A stretch of DNA of 9,161 nt from Leyella stercorea (GCF_019052365.1 NZ_JAHQUY010000088.1:1-9161); one strand, 5' to 3'. Positions 1 through 7,188 are shown, numbered from the stretch's first letter. Numbers and translations: made by a program. The notes: generated by a model from the letters alone, not told the origin.

Positions 1-82
1 TGTGCAACTTTTTACTCATATTTATCAACTTAAATTAATTCCGCCAACGGGTTAAGACTTACAAACTTATCAATAAAAAACA

Positions 83-1753
83 ATGAAAAGAATATTATCA
101 ACAATCCTAATTTCGTTGCTCTGCCTCTGCGGAGCAATGGCTCAGCCGTCGGCTGTGAAGAACGTGGCGAAGTCGGTGTTTGCGCTGAAGGCGTACGACG
201 CTGAAGGCAAGCAGATTGCTTCGACCAACGGCGTGTTTCTTTCTGCCGACGGCACCGCGGCTTGTCCGTGGTCGGCTGTGTGCGAGGCTGCCCGCGTGGA
301 AGTGGTAGACAACAACGGCAAGACCTATCCTGTGACCTACATCCTCGGTGCGAGCGAACTCTATGACGTGTGCCGTGTGCATGTAGACATACCGAAGGCT
401 GTAGCCGCCGTAACAGCAACCGACGCTGCGCCGAAGGGCAGCAAGCTGTGGCTTGTTGAGACCGCCGACAAGCGCACGCAGACCACACAGTACGAGGTGG
501 ACAAGGCTGAAACCTTCATGGATAAGTATGCTTACTACGTATTCGACTACAACAACCATAAGCCCGTGCAAGGCTCGGTGTTCGTGAACGAGAAGGGACA
601 GGTGGTAGGACTCATGCAGCAGTCGGCGCGTTCGCTCTACGCCAATGCCGTAGACGTGCGCTTCGTATCAACGCTCGCAGCGAGTCATCTCGACATCAAC
701 AACTCGCTTTATGCAAAGACAGCGCTGCGTCTGAGCTTGCCTACGGACAAGCAGAACGCTCTGCTCATGGTGATGTTGGCAGCCGAGTGTAAGGACAAGG
801 CGAAGTATGAGGGATATATTGCCGACTATATCAAGCAGTTCCCGAAGGAGGTTGACGGCTATGCTACAAGTGCACTCCAGAAATTGACCAACAACGACTG
901 GCAGGGTGCCGACACCGATATGCAGACAGCGCTCAAGGTGGCTACAGACAAGGCAGAGGCTCACTCCGAGTATGCCCGCGTAATCTATCAGAAACTCATC
1001 TACAGCGCAGACACCACCTTCACTGCCTGGACATTCCAACGTGCGTTGGCTGAGGCAGAGAAGGCTTATAGCCTCAATCCGCAGCCGCAGTATCTGCACC
1101 GTGTGGCACAGATTAAGTTCTCTATGGGCGACTACAGCGACGCTTGCGAGAAATTCCTGAGTTTGGCTAAGAAGGACATGCCGACGAGCGAGGTCTACTT
1201 CGAGGCGGCGCAATGCAAGACGCAGTTGGGCGCTCCGAAAGCCGAGGTGCTGGCGTTGGTAGACAGCTGTTTGGCTGTAGCTCCGCGCCCACTCACCAAT
1301 CTCTCAGCGCCTTACGTGTTGGTACGTGCGCAGCTGTACGAGCAGATGGAGGAGTATCGCAAAGCCATCGCCGACTATAACACCTACGACACGCTGATGT
1401 ACGGCAGAGCTACCGCTGCGGTCTACTATGCCCGCCACAAGTGTGAGGTGGCTGTGCACCAGTACAAGCAGGCGCTCGACGATCTTGCCCATGCCGCATA
1501 TATCGGCGGAGCAGACGCACCGCTCTACCTTGCTGAACTTGCAGCCTTGCAGTTGCGCGTAAACATGAACGAGGAGGCGGTGAAAACCTCCGACCTCTGC
1601 TTGCAGCTGACGCCCGACAACAGCGACGCCTATATCATTAAGGGCTTGGCGCTTGTGCAGCTGAAGCGCAAGGCAGAAGCCTTGAGTTGTTTCGAGAAGG
1701 CTAAGGAACTTGGCGATGATCGCGCCGAGGGATATATAAAGAAGTACAAGTAA
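83..1753 (+). CDS. Exported trypsin-like (inactive) domain plus TPR protein
   Basis: A 556-residue protein with a signal peptide (residues 1-20, MKRILSTILISLLCLCGAMA, then Q), so it is exported to the periplasm or cell surface. Residues about 26-195 have the outline of a trypsin/HtrA fold: a GVFLSADG strand pair (50-57), a VEVVDNNGKTYPV segment (72-84), YDVCRVHV (94-101) at the catalytic-Asp strand, and GSVFVNEKGQVVGLM (164-178), which resembles the strand after the catalytic serine. The catalytic positions look lost: S64 where His is expected, and Q163 where Ser is expected in an ungapped alignment. D95 may remain. Residues about 225-556 are helical tetratricopeptide repeats, for example around 291-305, 335-360, 410-435 and 480-545. 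I infer a scaffold or binding role; substrate and partner are unknown. The start is ATG behind an A-rich leader. The gene is monocistronic and convergent with the araC-like gene. The TPR assignment is firm; the pseudo-protease reading is moderate. Confidence 0.85.
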   Translation: MKRILSTILISLLCLCGAMAQPSAVKNVAKSVFALKAYDAEGKQIASTNGVFLSADGTAACPWSAVCEAARVEVVDNNGKTYPVTYILGASELYDVCRVHVDIPKAVAAVTATDAAPKGSKLWLVETADKRTQTTQYEVDKAETFMDKYAYYVFDYNNHKPVQGSVFVNEKGQVVGLMQQSARSLYANAVDVRFVSTLAASHLDINNSLYAKTALRLSLPTDKQNALLMVMLAAECKDKAKYEGYIADYIKQFPKEVDGYATSALQKLTNNDWQGADTDMQTALKVATDKAEAHSEYARVIYQKLIYSADTTFTAWTFQRALAEAEKAYSLNPQPQYLHRVAQIKFSMGDYSDACEKFLSLAKKDMPTSEVYFEAAQCKTQLGAPKAEVLALVDSCLAVAPRPLTNLSAPYVLVRAQLYEQMEEYRKAIADYNTYDTLMYGRATAAVYYARHKCEVAVHQYKQALDDLAHAAYIGGADAPLYLAELAALQLRVNMNEEAVKTSDLCLQLTPDNSDAYIIKGLALVQLKRKAEALSCFEKAKELGDDRAEGYIKKYK

Positions 1754-1773
1754 CAGTAAATAAGTAACAATAT

Positions 1774-1809
1774 CGTAGCGGAGGCCAGAGACCTCCGCTA
1801 CGTTTTTTT
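1774..1809 (+). terminator. Rho-independent terminator of the TPR gene
   Basis: A perfect 11-bp GC-rich stem (CGTAGCGGAGG at 1774-1784, CCTCCGCTACG at 1792-1802) with a 7-nt loop (CCAGAGA) is followed by seven T residues (1803-1809). It lies 21 bp after the TAA stop of the TPR gene. The T run overlaps the TAA stop of the convergent araC-like gene (1808-1810). On the minus strand the hairpin is followed by a poor T run, so it should act mainly on the plus-strand transcript. Confidence 0.9.
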
Positions 1810-2713
1810 ATTGTTTGCGCGATTGTGCAAACTGCTCGCGATAATTGATTGGCGAGACGCCCACCTGCTTCTTGAAGAATGTGCCGAAGGCTGAGGCGTT
1901 GGGGAAGTTGAGATAGTCGGATATTTCCTTTATGCTTTTGTCGGTGCTGGTGATGAGGTAGACGGCTTTCTTTGTGATAGCCTTGAAGACGAGCTGCTGC
2001 ACCGTACTGCCCGATACCGACTTTACGAGCTGTGTGAGGTATTTGGGCGAGAGACACAGGCGGTCGGCGTAGAAGCGCACGCCGCGCTCGTGTATGTAGT
2101 GGGTGTCGATGAGCTGCATCAGCTGCATGTAGGTCTCCAGTTTGCGGCTCGACTGGTTGCTGCCGTCGCTTGATAGTTCGCGGAAGATGCTGCACACGCG
2201 ATAGGTGAGCGAGAGCAGCAGCAGCTGCCGCTCGTTGGCTGCGAAAATGTTCTCGCTTGGAGTATGTGCGGCGAGCAATTGCGAATAGTAGGTCAGCTCG
2301 TTCTCGTGCCCTGTGTGCATCACCCAGCAGGGTCGCGGATTGATATACTCTACGAACTTCATGCCCACCACCGTACTGCCAAGGATATTGCGTATGGAGT
2401 CGGCACGATAGAAGATGATGACTACTGAGCAGTCGTCGCTCTGGCTCGTCACAGAGAAGTGCACGCCGTGCGAAAGAAACAGCGTCTCGTTGCTGCGGAC
2501 GACGTACTCCGCACCTTCGCACGTGAAGGCGAAGGAGCCCGAGCGGCACACGATGATGCCCACGTCGGCTACGCGGAAGTCACGACGCAGAGCTTCGGGG
2601 AAGGAGTGTATAATGCCACAAGAGCAACAGATGTCCTCGTCTGAGGATATCTGCTGCTCCAGAATATTTGTGTTTTCGCTGATGTTCGTCATAGGTTTTA
2701 ATTGTATAGACAT
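1808..2713 (-). CDS. AraC-family transcriptional regulator
   Basis: A 301-residue protein with a cupin-like N-terminal sensor region (about 35-105, including VVRSNETLFLSHGVHFSV) and a C-terminal AraC/XylS DNA-binding domain. The first helix-turn-helix is about 211-234 (VRFYADRLCLSPKYLTQLVK). The second is about 261-283, and the family signature ends in VGVSPINYRE (284-293). The ligand cannot be told from sequence; the cluster C29, C30, C32 (DICCSCG) is unusual for a sensor N-terminus. It lies 38 bp behind the MFS pump gene on the same strand, so it is probably the local regulator of the efflux cluster, either as the last operon gene or from its own promoter (2716-2746). That promoter would start transcription at or just after the first ATG, so Met8 (2690-2692, giving 294 residues) may be the true start. 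The longer ORF in the neighbouring frame is a shadow. Confidence 0.9.
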   Translation of the reverse strand: MSIQLKPMTNISENTNILEQQISSDEDICCSCGIIHSFPEALRRDFRVADVGIIVCRSGSFAFTCEGAEYVVRSNETLFLSHGVHFSVTSQSDDCSVVIIFYRADSIRNILGSTVVGMKFVEYINPRPCWVMHTGHENELTYYSQLLAAHTPSENIFAANERQLLLLSLTYRVCSIFRELSSDGSNQSSRKLETYMQLMQLIDTHYIHERGVRFYADRLCLSPKYLTQLVKSVSGSTVQQLVFKAITKKAVYLITSTDKSIKEISDYLNFPNASAFGTFFKKQVGVSPINYREQFAQSRKQ

Positions 2714-2715
2714 GG

Positions 2716-2746
2716 CGAAGTTAGCGAAAAAAAACTTTACTGCAAA
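2716..2746 (-). promoter_or_regulatory. Candidate Bacteroidetes promoter for the araC-like gene
   Basis: Read on the minus strand, TTTG (2743-2746) is followed after exactly 19 bases by TAACTTCG (2716-2723). This fits the Bacteroidetes primary-sigma pattern TTTG-N19-21-TAnnTTTG with one mismatch. It lies between the MFS stop codon and the araC-like start. The -7 box ends only 2 bases before the first ATG, which favours initiation at the internal Met8 codon. The promoter is predicted, not demonstrated. Confidence 0.45.
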
Positions 2747-2751
2747 ATATC

Positions 2752-4449
2752 TTAATAGTTAATGTACCACTCACGTGTATCTTTCGATATGTCGCGCTTG
2801 GGCCACGGCACCACAAGCATCACGCCGGCGAGTATGATGCAGGCATATATTGTCCAGCCCGCCATCTCCTTAATGGCTGACAGCGTAGCCTGCACCTGCA
2901 CCTTGCCCTTCGTAGACATGGCAGCCATGTACTGCGCCTCGGTCTCGCTCTTGCCCTGATACTGCATTCCGCGCGCCGTCATATCGTAGGTCTTGGCAGT
3001 CTCTGCGTTGGTGCGGTCGTAGTCGTGAGCGTAGCGTGTTACATAGTACTGCTGTCTGTACTGGAACACCACCTGATAGAGAGCCGAACCAATGCCAGGC
3101 GCTATCACCATACGCACGGTGAGCATGATGCACACCCACGTAGAGAGCAACTTGTAGGGCATGCGCTGGTTGGCATACACGGCGATGAGCGAGTAGAGCA
3201 GCATCATACCCGTAGCACGTATCACGACGGGCCACTTCATGCGCTCCAGCATGCCGTCGGTCTGCACCTCGAAGTACATGAAGAGCGAGGCGGCGCCGAT
3301 GAGCAGGAATCCCATAGCGAAGAACCACTTGAAGTGGACGCCCTTGCTGTTAAGTATTAGTATCGTGACAAGACCGATGAAGTAGCCCAGCAGCACCCAG
3401 TTGCCGAGCGCCGCCACCTGAATCTGGTCGGTCTTCATCCCCACGCCGACGAATATGTTCACGAGCATTGAGCTTGAGTTGCATATCATCAGTCCGATGA
3501 ACAGCAGTATGCCGCCCTGAATGCTGCGCGACTTGAACGCCTTGAGCATGAAGTAGGGTGATCGGCGTGTCTTCTCCAGATAGAAGAACAGCAGCGTAGA
3601 GGCGATGCATATAGCCGTAGCCCAGCATATCTCGCGACTGTCGTACCAGTCGTACACCTTGCCGTACACCGTCACGTAGACGAACGAGCAGCACATGAGG
3701 CAGAACACCACCACGTTGCCGAACTTAGAGAACGAGAGCGGACTGTGCTTTGTAGGGTAGGGGTTGTACGGCATACATAGCAGCGTGATGAGCAGCGCCA
3801 CGAGAATGGAGCCGAGCATGGCGTAGTAGACCATCTGCCAGTGGTAGTTGTATGCGAACCACGCCGTTATCCACGTGCCTATCTGTCCGAGCAGCATGAA
3901 GAAGAAGTAGATGATGGGCTGGCTCGCCTTCTTCTCGGTGTCGAGAGCGTCCCATCCTGCCTCGTCTTTCGGCTCGTTGCCCGGTGTCACGTTGCGTGTT
4001 GCCTCGATGCCGAAGCCGTACTTGATAAGCGTGAAGAGGTTGCACATCAGAAGTGTCTGTCTCACGAAGCCCATTATCAAGCTGTTCAGTGCGAGGATGA
4101 ACAGGCTGTCTGTATTGGCACATATATAGCTCTGCACCGCTAAGATAGAGAAGCCCACGAGGCTCATCATCTTCTGGCGGCGCACACTCACCAGCGTGTA
4201 GAAGAACGGAGAGAACGCCGCCATACCTATCGACGTCACGAAGCTGATGAACGCGATGTGTTCCGATTGGATGCCAAGTCCTCCCACCATTTCACTGCTG
4301 TTAACGGTGTAGGCTCCGCTCACCGTCATGATAGGTATGAAAAGTATGACGAGGAAGGCGATGCCGAGAGGCTTGGGCACCCAGTTGTAGAACGGAAAAT
4401 TCTTAGGCAGCTTCGGCGAAACTGCCTGGTATATCTCTGCTTGTGTCAT
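2752..4449 (-). CDS. MFS drug efflux pump, EmrB/DHA2-like (14 TM)
   Basis: A 565-residue inner-membrane protein with about 14 hydrophobic segments, the topology of the DHA2 (EmrB/QacA) proton-coupled drug antiporters. Visible helices are near 28-48, 64-86, 95-112, 116-141, 177-200, 205-225, 243-263, 274-291, 310-335, 345-367, 373-393, 407-426, 433-460 and 531-549. The loop after TM2 keeps a degenerate MFS motif A (SVRRQKMM, 88-95). Two insertions stand out. One is a charged stretch of about 30 residues between TM4 and TM5 (146-176). The other is a hydrophilic, Tyr/Gln-rich loop of about 70 residues before the last helix (461-530), which explains a length above the roughly 510 usual for EmrB. 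Its ATG follows the adaptor gene's TAA with no gap, so the two are translationally linked. It should pass substrate to the adaptor and TolC-type channel. Substrate is not predictable. Confidence 0.9.
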   Translation of the reverse strand: MTQAEIYQAVSPKLPKNFPFYNWVPKPLGIAFLVILFIPIMTVSGAYTVNSSEMVGGLGIQSEHIAFISFVTSIGMAAFSPFFYTLVSVRRQKMMSLVGFSILAVQSYICANTDSLFILALNSLIMGFVRQTLLMCNLFTLIKYGFGIEATRNVTPGNEPKDEAGWDALDTEKKASQPIIYFFFMLLGQIGTWITAWFAYNYHWQMVYYAMLGSILVALLITLLCMPYNPYPTKHSPLSFSKFGNVVVFCLMCCSFVYVTVYGKVYDWYDSREICWATAICIASTLLFFYLEKTRRSPYFMLKAFKSRSIQGGILLFIGLMICNSSSMLVNIFVGVGMKTDQIQVAALGNWVLLGYFIGLVTILILNSKGVHFKWFFAMGFLLIGAASLFMYFEVQTDGMLERMKWPVVIRATGMMLLYSLIAVYANQRMPYKLLSTWVCIMLTVRMVIAPGIGSALYQVVFQYRQQYYVTRYAHDYDRTNAETAKTYDMTARGMQYQGKSETEAQYMAAMSTKGKVQVQATLSAIKEMAGWTIYACIILAGVMLVVPWPKRDISKDTREWYINY

Positions 4450-5571
4450 TTACTTGAGTTGAGCCTTCACAATAACCATCATTCCGGCAGCCAACTTTTC
4501 GTTGTCTTCCTTAGAAATTCCCACAAACTCGATGCGCACCGGCACACGCTGCTGAATCTTCACGAAGTTGCCGGCAGAGTTGTCTGTAGGCACGAGCGAA
4601 TACTTAGAGCCTGTAGCGCCCGAGATGGCAGATATTCTGCCCTCGAACTCCTTGCCCTCGAAGGCGTCTACGGTCATTACTACCTTCTGGCCTACGTGCA
4701 GCTTCTCCACCTGAGTCTCCTTGTAGTTGGCTATTACCCACTTCTGCGTGTTCGGCATGATGTAGGTGATGGTCTGTCCGGCGTTCACAGCCTGACCCTC
4801 CTCAAGCGCGCGTCTGCCCAGCTTGCCGTCGCACGGCGCTGTTACCACGCAGTAGGAGAGGTTGAGCTTGGCCATCTCCAGCGCAGCCTGCGCACGCTCG
4901 ATGGCAGCCGCAGTGTTCTTCTTGCGTGTCTGCACCTCGTTCACACCCGAGTAGGCAGCCTTCTGCTGGCGGCGTGTGGCGTCGAGCTTCTTCTTCGTAG
5001 CGTTGTATTCGGTCTCAATCTGCTCCAACTGGATAGGAGTGGCAGCGTTGCGAGCCACGAGGTTCTGATAGCGTTGGCGGTCCTTTTCGAGTTTAGCGAG
5101 GCGAATCTCAATCTCAGCGATAGCCGACTCGTACACGGTAGCCGAAGTCTGCGTTGTCTGCACCGAAGCGTCTATCACGTTCGCACCAGCCATAGCGTCC
5201 TTCAGCGCAGCCTCTGCCTCCATCACGCGGATGCGATACTCGCGGTCGTCGAGCACGAGCAGCGTGTCGCCCTTCTTCACGCTCTGGTGCTCCTTGAAGT
5301 AAATCTTCTTGATGTAGCCCGAAGCGCGCAGATTCACCGGCGAGATGTACTGCTCCACCTGCGCATCGTCGCTCTTCTCGTTGCTCTTGTAGTCCATGAA
5401 CATGCAGCCAATCTTAACGATTCCCCATACGAGGATGGCTACGCCGATGAGGCTCACCACAATCTGGCGTATGCGCTGGCGCTTGAGCTGCTTTGCTGTC
5501 ACTTCGTGCGACGACTGTGTAGCAGTCTCGCTGTTGTTGTTATTGTTTGTGTTATTATTGTTTGTTTCCAT
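4450..5571 (-). CDS. EmrA/HlyD-family periplasmic adaptor of the efflux pump
   Basis: A 373-residue membrane-fusion protein linking the inner-membrane pump to the outer-membrane channel. It has a cytoplasmic N-terminus with an Asn-rich low-complexity run (4-13), one TM anchor (about 36-57), and the first half of the lipoyl-like domain (67-108, with SDDAQVEQYISPVNLRASGY and KKGDTLLVLDD). An alpha-helical coiled-coil hairpin follows (about 112-235, rich in Ala, Glu, Lys, Gln), then the second lipoyl half (LSYCVVTAPCDGKLGR, 238-253) and a beta-barrel domain. The segment SLVPTDNSAGNFVKIQQRVP (325-344) is characteristic of EmrA-type adaptors. The stop TAA is directly followed by the pump's ATG. 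The ATG sits against the AT-rich repeat array, whose last A-rich unit must serve as the translation-initiation region. An EmrA-type role with the adjacent EmrB-like pump is confident; the substrate is unknown. Confidence 0.93.
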   Translation of the reverse strand: METNNNNTNNNNNSETATQSSHEVTAKQLKRQRIRQIVVSLIGVAILVWGIVKIGCMFMDYKSNEKSDDAQVEQYISPVNLRASGYIKKIYFKEHQSVKKGDTLLVLDDREYRIRVMEAEAALKDAMAGANVIDASVQTTQTSATVYESAIAEIEIRLAKLEKDRQRYQNLVARNAATPIQLEQIETEYNATKKKLDATRRQQKAAYSGVNEVQTRKKNTAAAIERAQAALEMAKLNLSYCVVTAPCDGKLGRRALEEGQAVNAGQTITYIMPNTQKWVIANYKETQVEKLHVGQKVVMTVDAFEGKEFEGRISAISGATGSKYSLVPTDNSAGNFVKIQQRVPVRIEFVGISKEDNEKLAAGMMVIVKAQLK

Positions 5572-5784
5572 TTTTTGAGTTTTGAATTTTGAGTTTTGAA
5601 TTTTGAATTATTGCCTTTGGCAATTTTGAGTTTTGAGTTTTGAATTTTGAATTATTCTCGGCTTCGCCTGCGATTTTGAATTTTTGAATTTTGAATTTTA
5701 AGTTGCGAATTCTTAATTCAAAATTGAACAATTCAAAATGCGCGCAGCGCATAATTCAAAACTCAAAATTCAAAACTCAACATT
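5572..5784. repeat. AT-rich TTTTGAAT/TTTTGAG repeat array with inverted repeats
   Basis: The whole gap between the tolC-like stop and the adaptor start is built from near-identical 7-8 bp units: TTTTGAAT and TTTTGAG on the plus strand from about 5573 to 5700, and their complements from about 5715 to 5780. The orientation switches near 5700-5715. The ends form a perfect 28-bp inverted repeat (5575-5602 with 5753-5780). Nested inside are ATTGCC-TTT-GGCAAT (5610-5624), ATGCGC-GCA-GCGCAT (5738-5752), an 11-bp AATTTTGAATT pair (5687-5697 with 5715-5725), and a GC-rich island containing GGCTTCGCC (5660-5668). A 65-codon open frame across it on the minus strand is low-complexity (Asn, Lys, Phe, Gln) and is not called as a gene. 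The array may be a dispersed intergenic element of this lineage (inference). Confidence 0.9.
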
Positions 5785-7107
5785 CTACTTCGTGAGCCTC
5801 TCCAGCTGACCTGTGAGCTTCAGCAGCGTGAGGTTCGACACCTGATAGTTGAAGTGCGCCGTGAGATAGTTGTTCTGCGCGTCGCTCATGCTCATCTCGT
5901 CCTGCAGCACCTCGGTCATCGAGGCGATACCCTCACGATAGCGGTCGCTCGTCACCTTATATATATCCTCCGCAAGCAGATAGTTGTCGCGCTGCTTGCT
6001 GAAGTTGCGCTGGTTGTTGGCGAGGTCGTTCACGGCGTTGGCGTACTGCGTCTGCATACCCTTCAGCGCGTTCTCGTAAGAGAGCTTAGCGTTGTCGATG
6101 TCCACCTGCGCCTTTCTTATCTTCGAGCGCTTCTCCAGTCCGTCGAAGATAGGGATGCGCAGCGAGAGACCGATGCCGTTCGACTTGTACCAGTGGTTCG
6201 ACTCGCCAGAGTGGAACCAGTTCTTGAACTTGTCGGTGTATGCCATGTACGTCCAGTTGCCGGTGAGCGCCAGCGTGGGCAGGTAGCCGCTCTTGGCGAG
6301 CTTCTTCTGCTGTTCGGCAAGCGTCTGCTGCGTTCTGAGCAGCTGCAGCTCGTACAGGTTCTCGTTCAGTCCGCTGAGCGCCGCCAGGTTCACCTCCTCT
6401 ATGTCAGCCTTCTCTACCGTGATGTCCTTCTCGGCAGGGTAGTCTATCACGTACTTCATCATGTTATACTGCTGCGTGAGCATCGCCTTCGCGTTGTCGT
6501 ACTGCACACTGAGGTTCTCTAAGTTTACGTTCACACGCTTCACGTCCACGCTCAGCGCCATATCGTTGTCGTGGAACGCCTGCGTGATGTCGCGCAGCTC
6601 CTCCAGACGCTTTATGTTGTCCTTTATGATGCCGATCTGCTCCTCTGTGTTCTGCGCTAAGTAGTACATCTTGCTTATCTGCACGATGAGGTCCTCGCGC
6701 GCCTTCTCGTAGGAGAGCGAGTTGAGCTGGTCGAGTGTCTTCGAGATCTCGAGCGCCGTGAGCGCCGTCTGACTGTAGAGCGGCATCTGCAGCTGCAGAC
6801 TCGCCGACGAGTTGTACTGTAGCGTCTTCGTCACGTTGTACGGCTTGCCATAGGCTCTGCCGTCGGTTACTGATACGGGCGGAGTGAAGTTGTCGTTCAG
6901 CGCTGCGCCGATGTTTATCTGCGGCAACAGACGCGAACGGTTCTCGCTGATGTTGTGCTTGCCTTTCAGCACATTACCCTCGTAAGTTTTCAAATTAAGA
7001 TTTCGCTCAATACCCATCTGCAGACACTGTGCCAGCGACAGCGTCTCCTGCGCCATCGCCTGAGTTGCCAAGAGTATTGAGGCAAATGTGAACAATGTTT
7101 TTTTCAT
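5785..7107 (-). CDS. TolC-family outer-membrane efflux channel
   Basis: A 440-residue outer-membrane protein with a signal peptide (1-19, ending AMA, then QE). The TolC internal duplication is visible: the motif LLPQINIGAAL (60-70) recurs as YLPTLALTGNW (275-285), and the strand LQMPLYSQTALTALEISK (106-123) recurs as LRIPIFDGLEKRSKIRKAQ (316-334). Long Gln/Asn/Leu-rich helices follow each half (about 125-215 and 335-425). The C-terminal signature YREGIASMTEVLQDE (390-404) is typical of the family. Length is normal. It is the first gene of the minus-strand cluster tolC-like, emrA-like, emrB-like, araC-like, and would form the trimeric exit duct. A candidate -7 box lies 22 bp upstream of the ATG. 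The stop is TAG, and the repeat array begins 4 bases after it, which separates this gene from the adaptor gene more widely than a tight operon would. Confidence 0.93.
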   Translation of the reverse strand: MKKTLFTFASILLATQAMAQETLSLAQCLQMGIERNLNLKTYEGNVLKGKHNISENRSRLLPQINIGAALNDNFTPPVSVTDGRAYGKPYNVTKTLQYNSSASLQLQMPLYSQTALTALEISKTLDQLNSLSYEKAREDLIVQISKMYYLAQNTEEQIGIIKDNIKRLEELRDITQAFHDNDMALSVDVKRVNVNLENLSVQYDNAKAMLTQQYNMMKYVIDYPAEKDITVEKADIEEVNLAALSGLNENLYELQLLRTQQTLAEQQKKLAKSGYLPTLALTGNWTYMAYTDKFKNWFHSGESNHWYKSNGIGLSLRIPIFDGLEKRSKIRKAQVDIDNAKLSYENALKGMQTQYANAVNDLANNQRNFSKQRDNYLLAEDIYKVTSDRYREGIASMTEVLQDEMSMSDAQNNYLTAHFNYQVSNLTLLKLTGQLERLTK

Positions 7108-7129
7108 ACCTATATTAATGTTTCGGCTG

Positions 7130-7137
7130 CAAAGTTA
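7130..7137 (-). promoter_or_regulatory. Candidate -7 box of the tolC-like efflux operon
   Basis: On the minus strand this reads TAACTTTG, a perfect match to the Bacteroidetes -7 consensus TAnnTTTG. It ends 22 bases upstream of the tolC-like ATG, giving a short leader. No TTTG is found at the -33 spacing (19-21 bases upstream), which would fit a promoter that depends on an activator such as the AraC-family protein encoded in the cluster (inference). Confidence 0.55.
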
Positions 7138-7143
7138 CGCATT

Positions 7144-7161
7144 TATAGCCGTTTGGCTATA
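7144..7161. promoter_or_regulatory. Perfect palindrome, candidate operator
   Basis: TATAGCC (7144-7150), spacer GTTT, GGCTATA (7155-7161): a perfect 7-bp inverted repeat with a 4-base gap. It occupies the -33 region of the predicted tolC-like promoter, 6 bp upstream of the -7 box. It has no following T run on either strand, so it does not look like a terminator of the upstream glycerate kinase gene. A dimeric regulator's operator is the simplest reading. The regulator is unknown, and AraC proteins more often bind direct repeats. Confidence 0.4.
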
Positions 7162-7172
7162 TTCATAAAATA

Positions 7173-7188
7173 TCACAAGTTGTTCACA
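7173..7188. promoter_or_regulatory. TCACA direct repeat upstream of the efflux promoter
   Basis: TCACA occurs at 7173-7177 and again at 7184-7188, 11 bp start to start, or about one helical turn. On the minus strand the copies read TGTGA and lie roughly 50-65 bp upstream of the expected transcription start of the tolC-like gene, a usual place for activator binding. Five-base repeats arise often by chance, so this is a weak candidate half-site pair. Confidence 0.2.

Noticed and set aside
1..82. Promoter for the TPR gene
   Set aside because: AT-rich, but no convincing -7/-33 pair; the region is cut by the window edge.
1701..2549. 282-codon minus-strand open frame overlapping the araC-like gene
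   Set aside because: Arg/His-rich shadow frame; the araC frame has clear helix-turn-helix motifs, and this one runs through the terminator and into the TPR gene's end.
4258..5592. 444-codon open frame on the plus strand, antisense to the adaptor and pump genes
   Set aside because: It is Leu/His/Arg/Val-rich with no recognisable domain and crosses the junction of two well-supported minus-strand genes. Its openness follows from their codon bias.
5555..5752. 65-codon minus-strand open frame over the repeat array and the adaptor start
   Set aside because: It is a translation of the TTTTGAAT-type repeats (FKIQ, NSKL patterns) and overlaps the adaptor's first codons out of frame.
5572..5784. CRISPR-like array
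   Set aside because: Units are 7-8 bp, back to back, with no unique spacers and an orientation switch. No cas genes are present.
7144..7161. Terminator for glycerate kinase
   Set aside because: The 7-bp stem is not followed by a T run on the minus strand, and its place over the -33 region suits an operator better.
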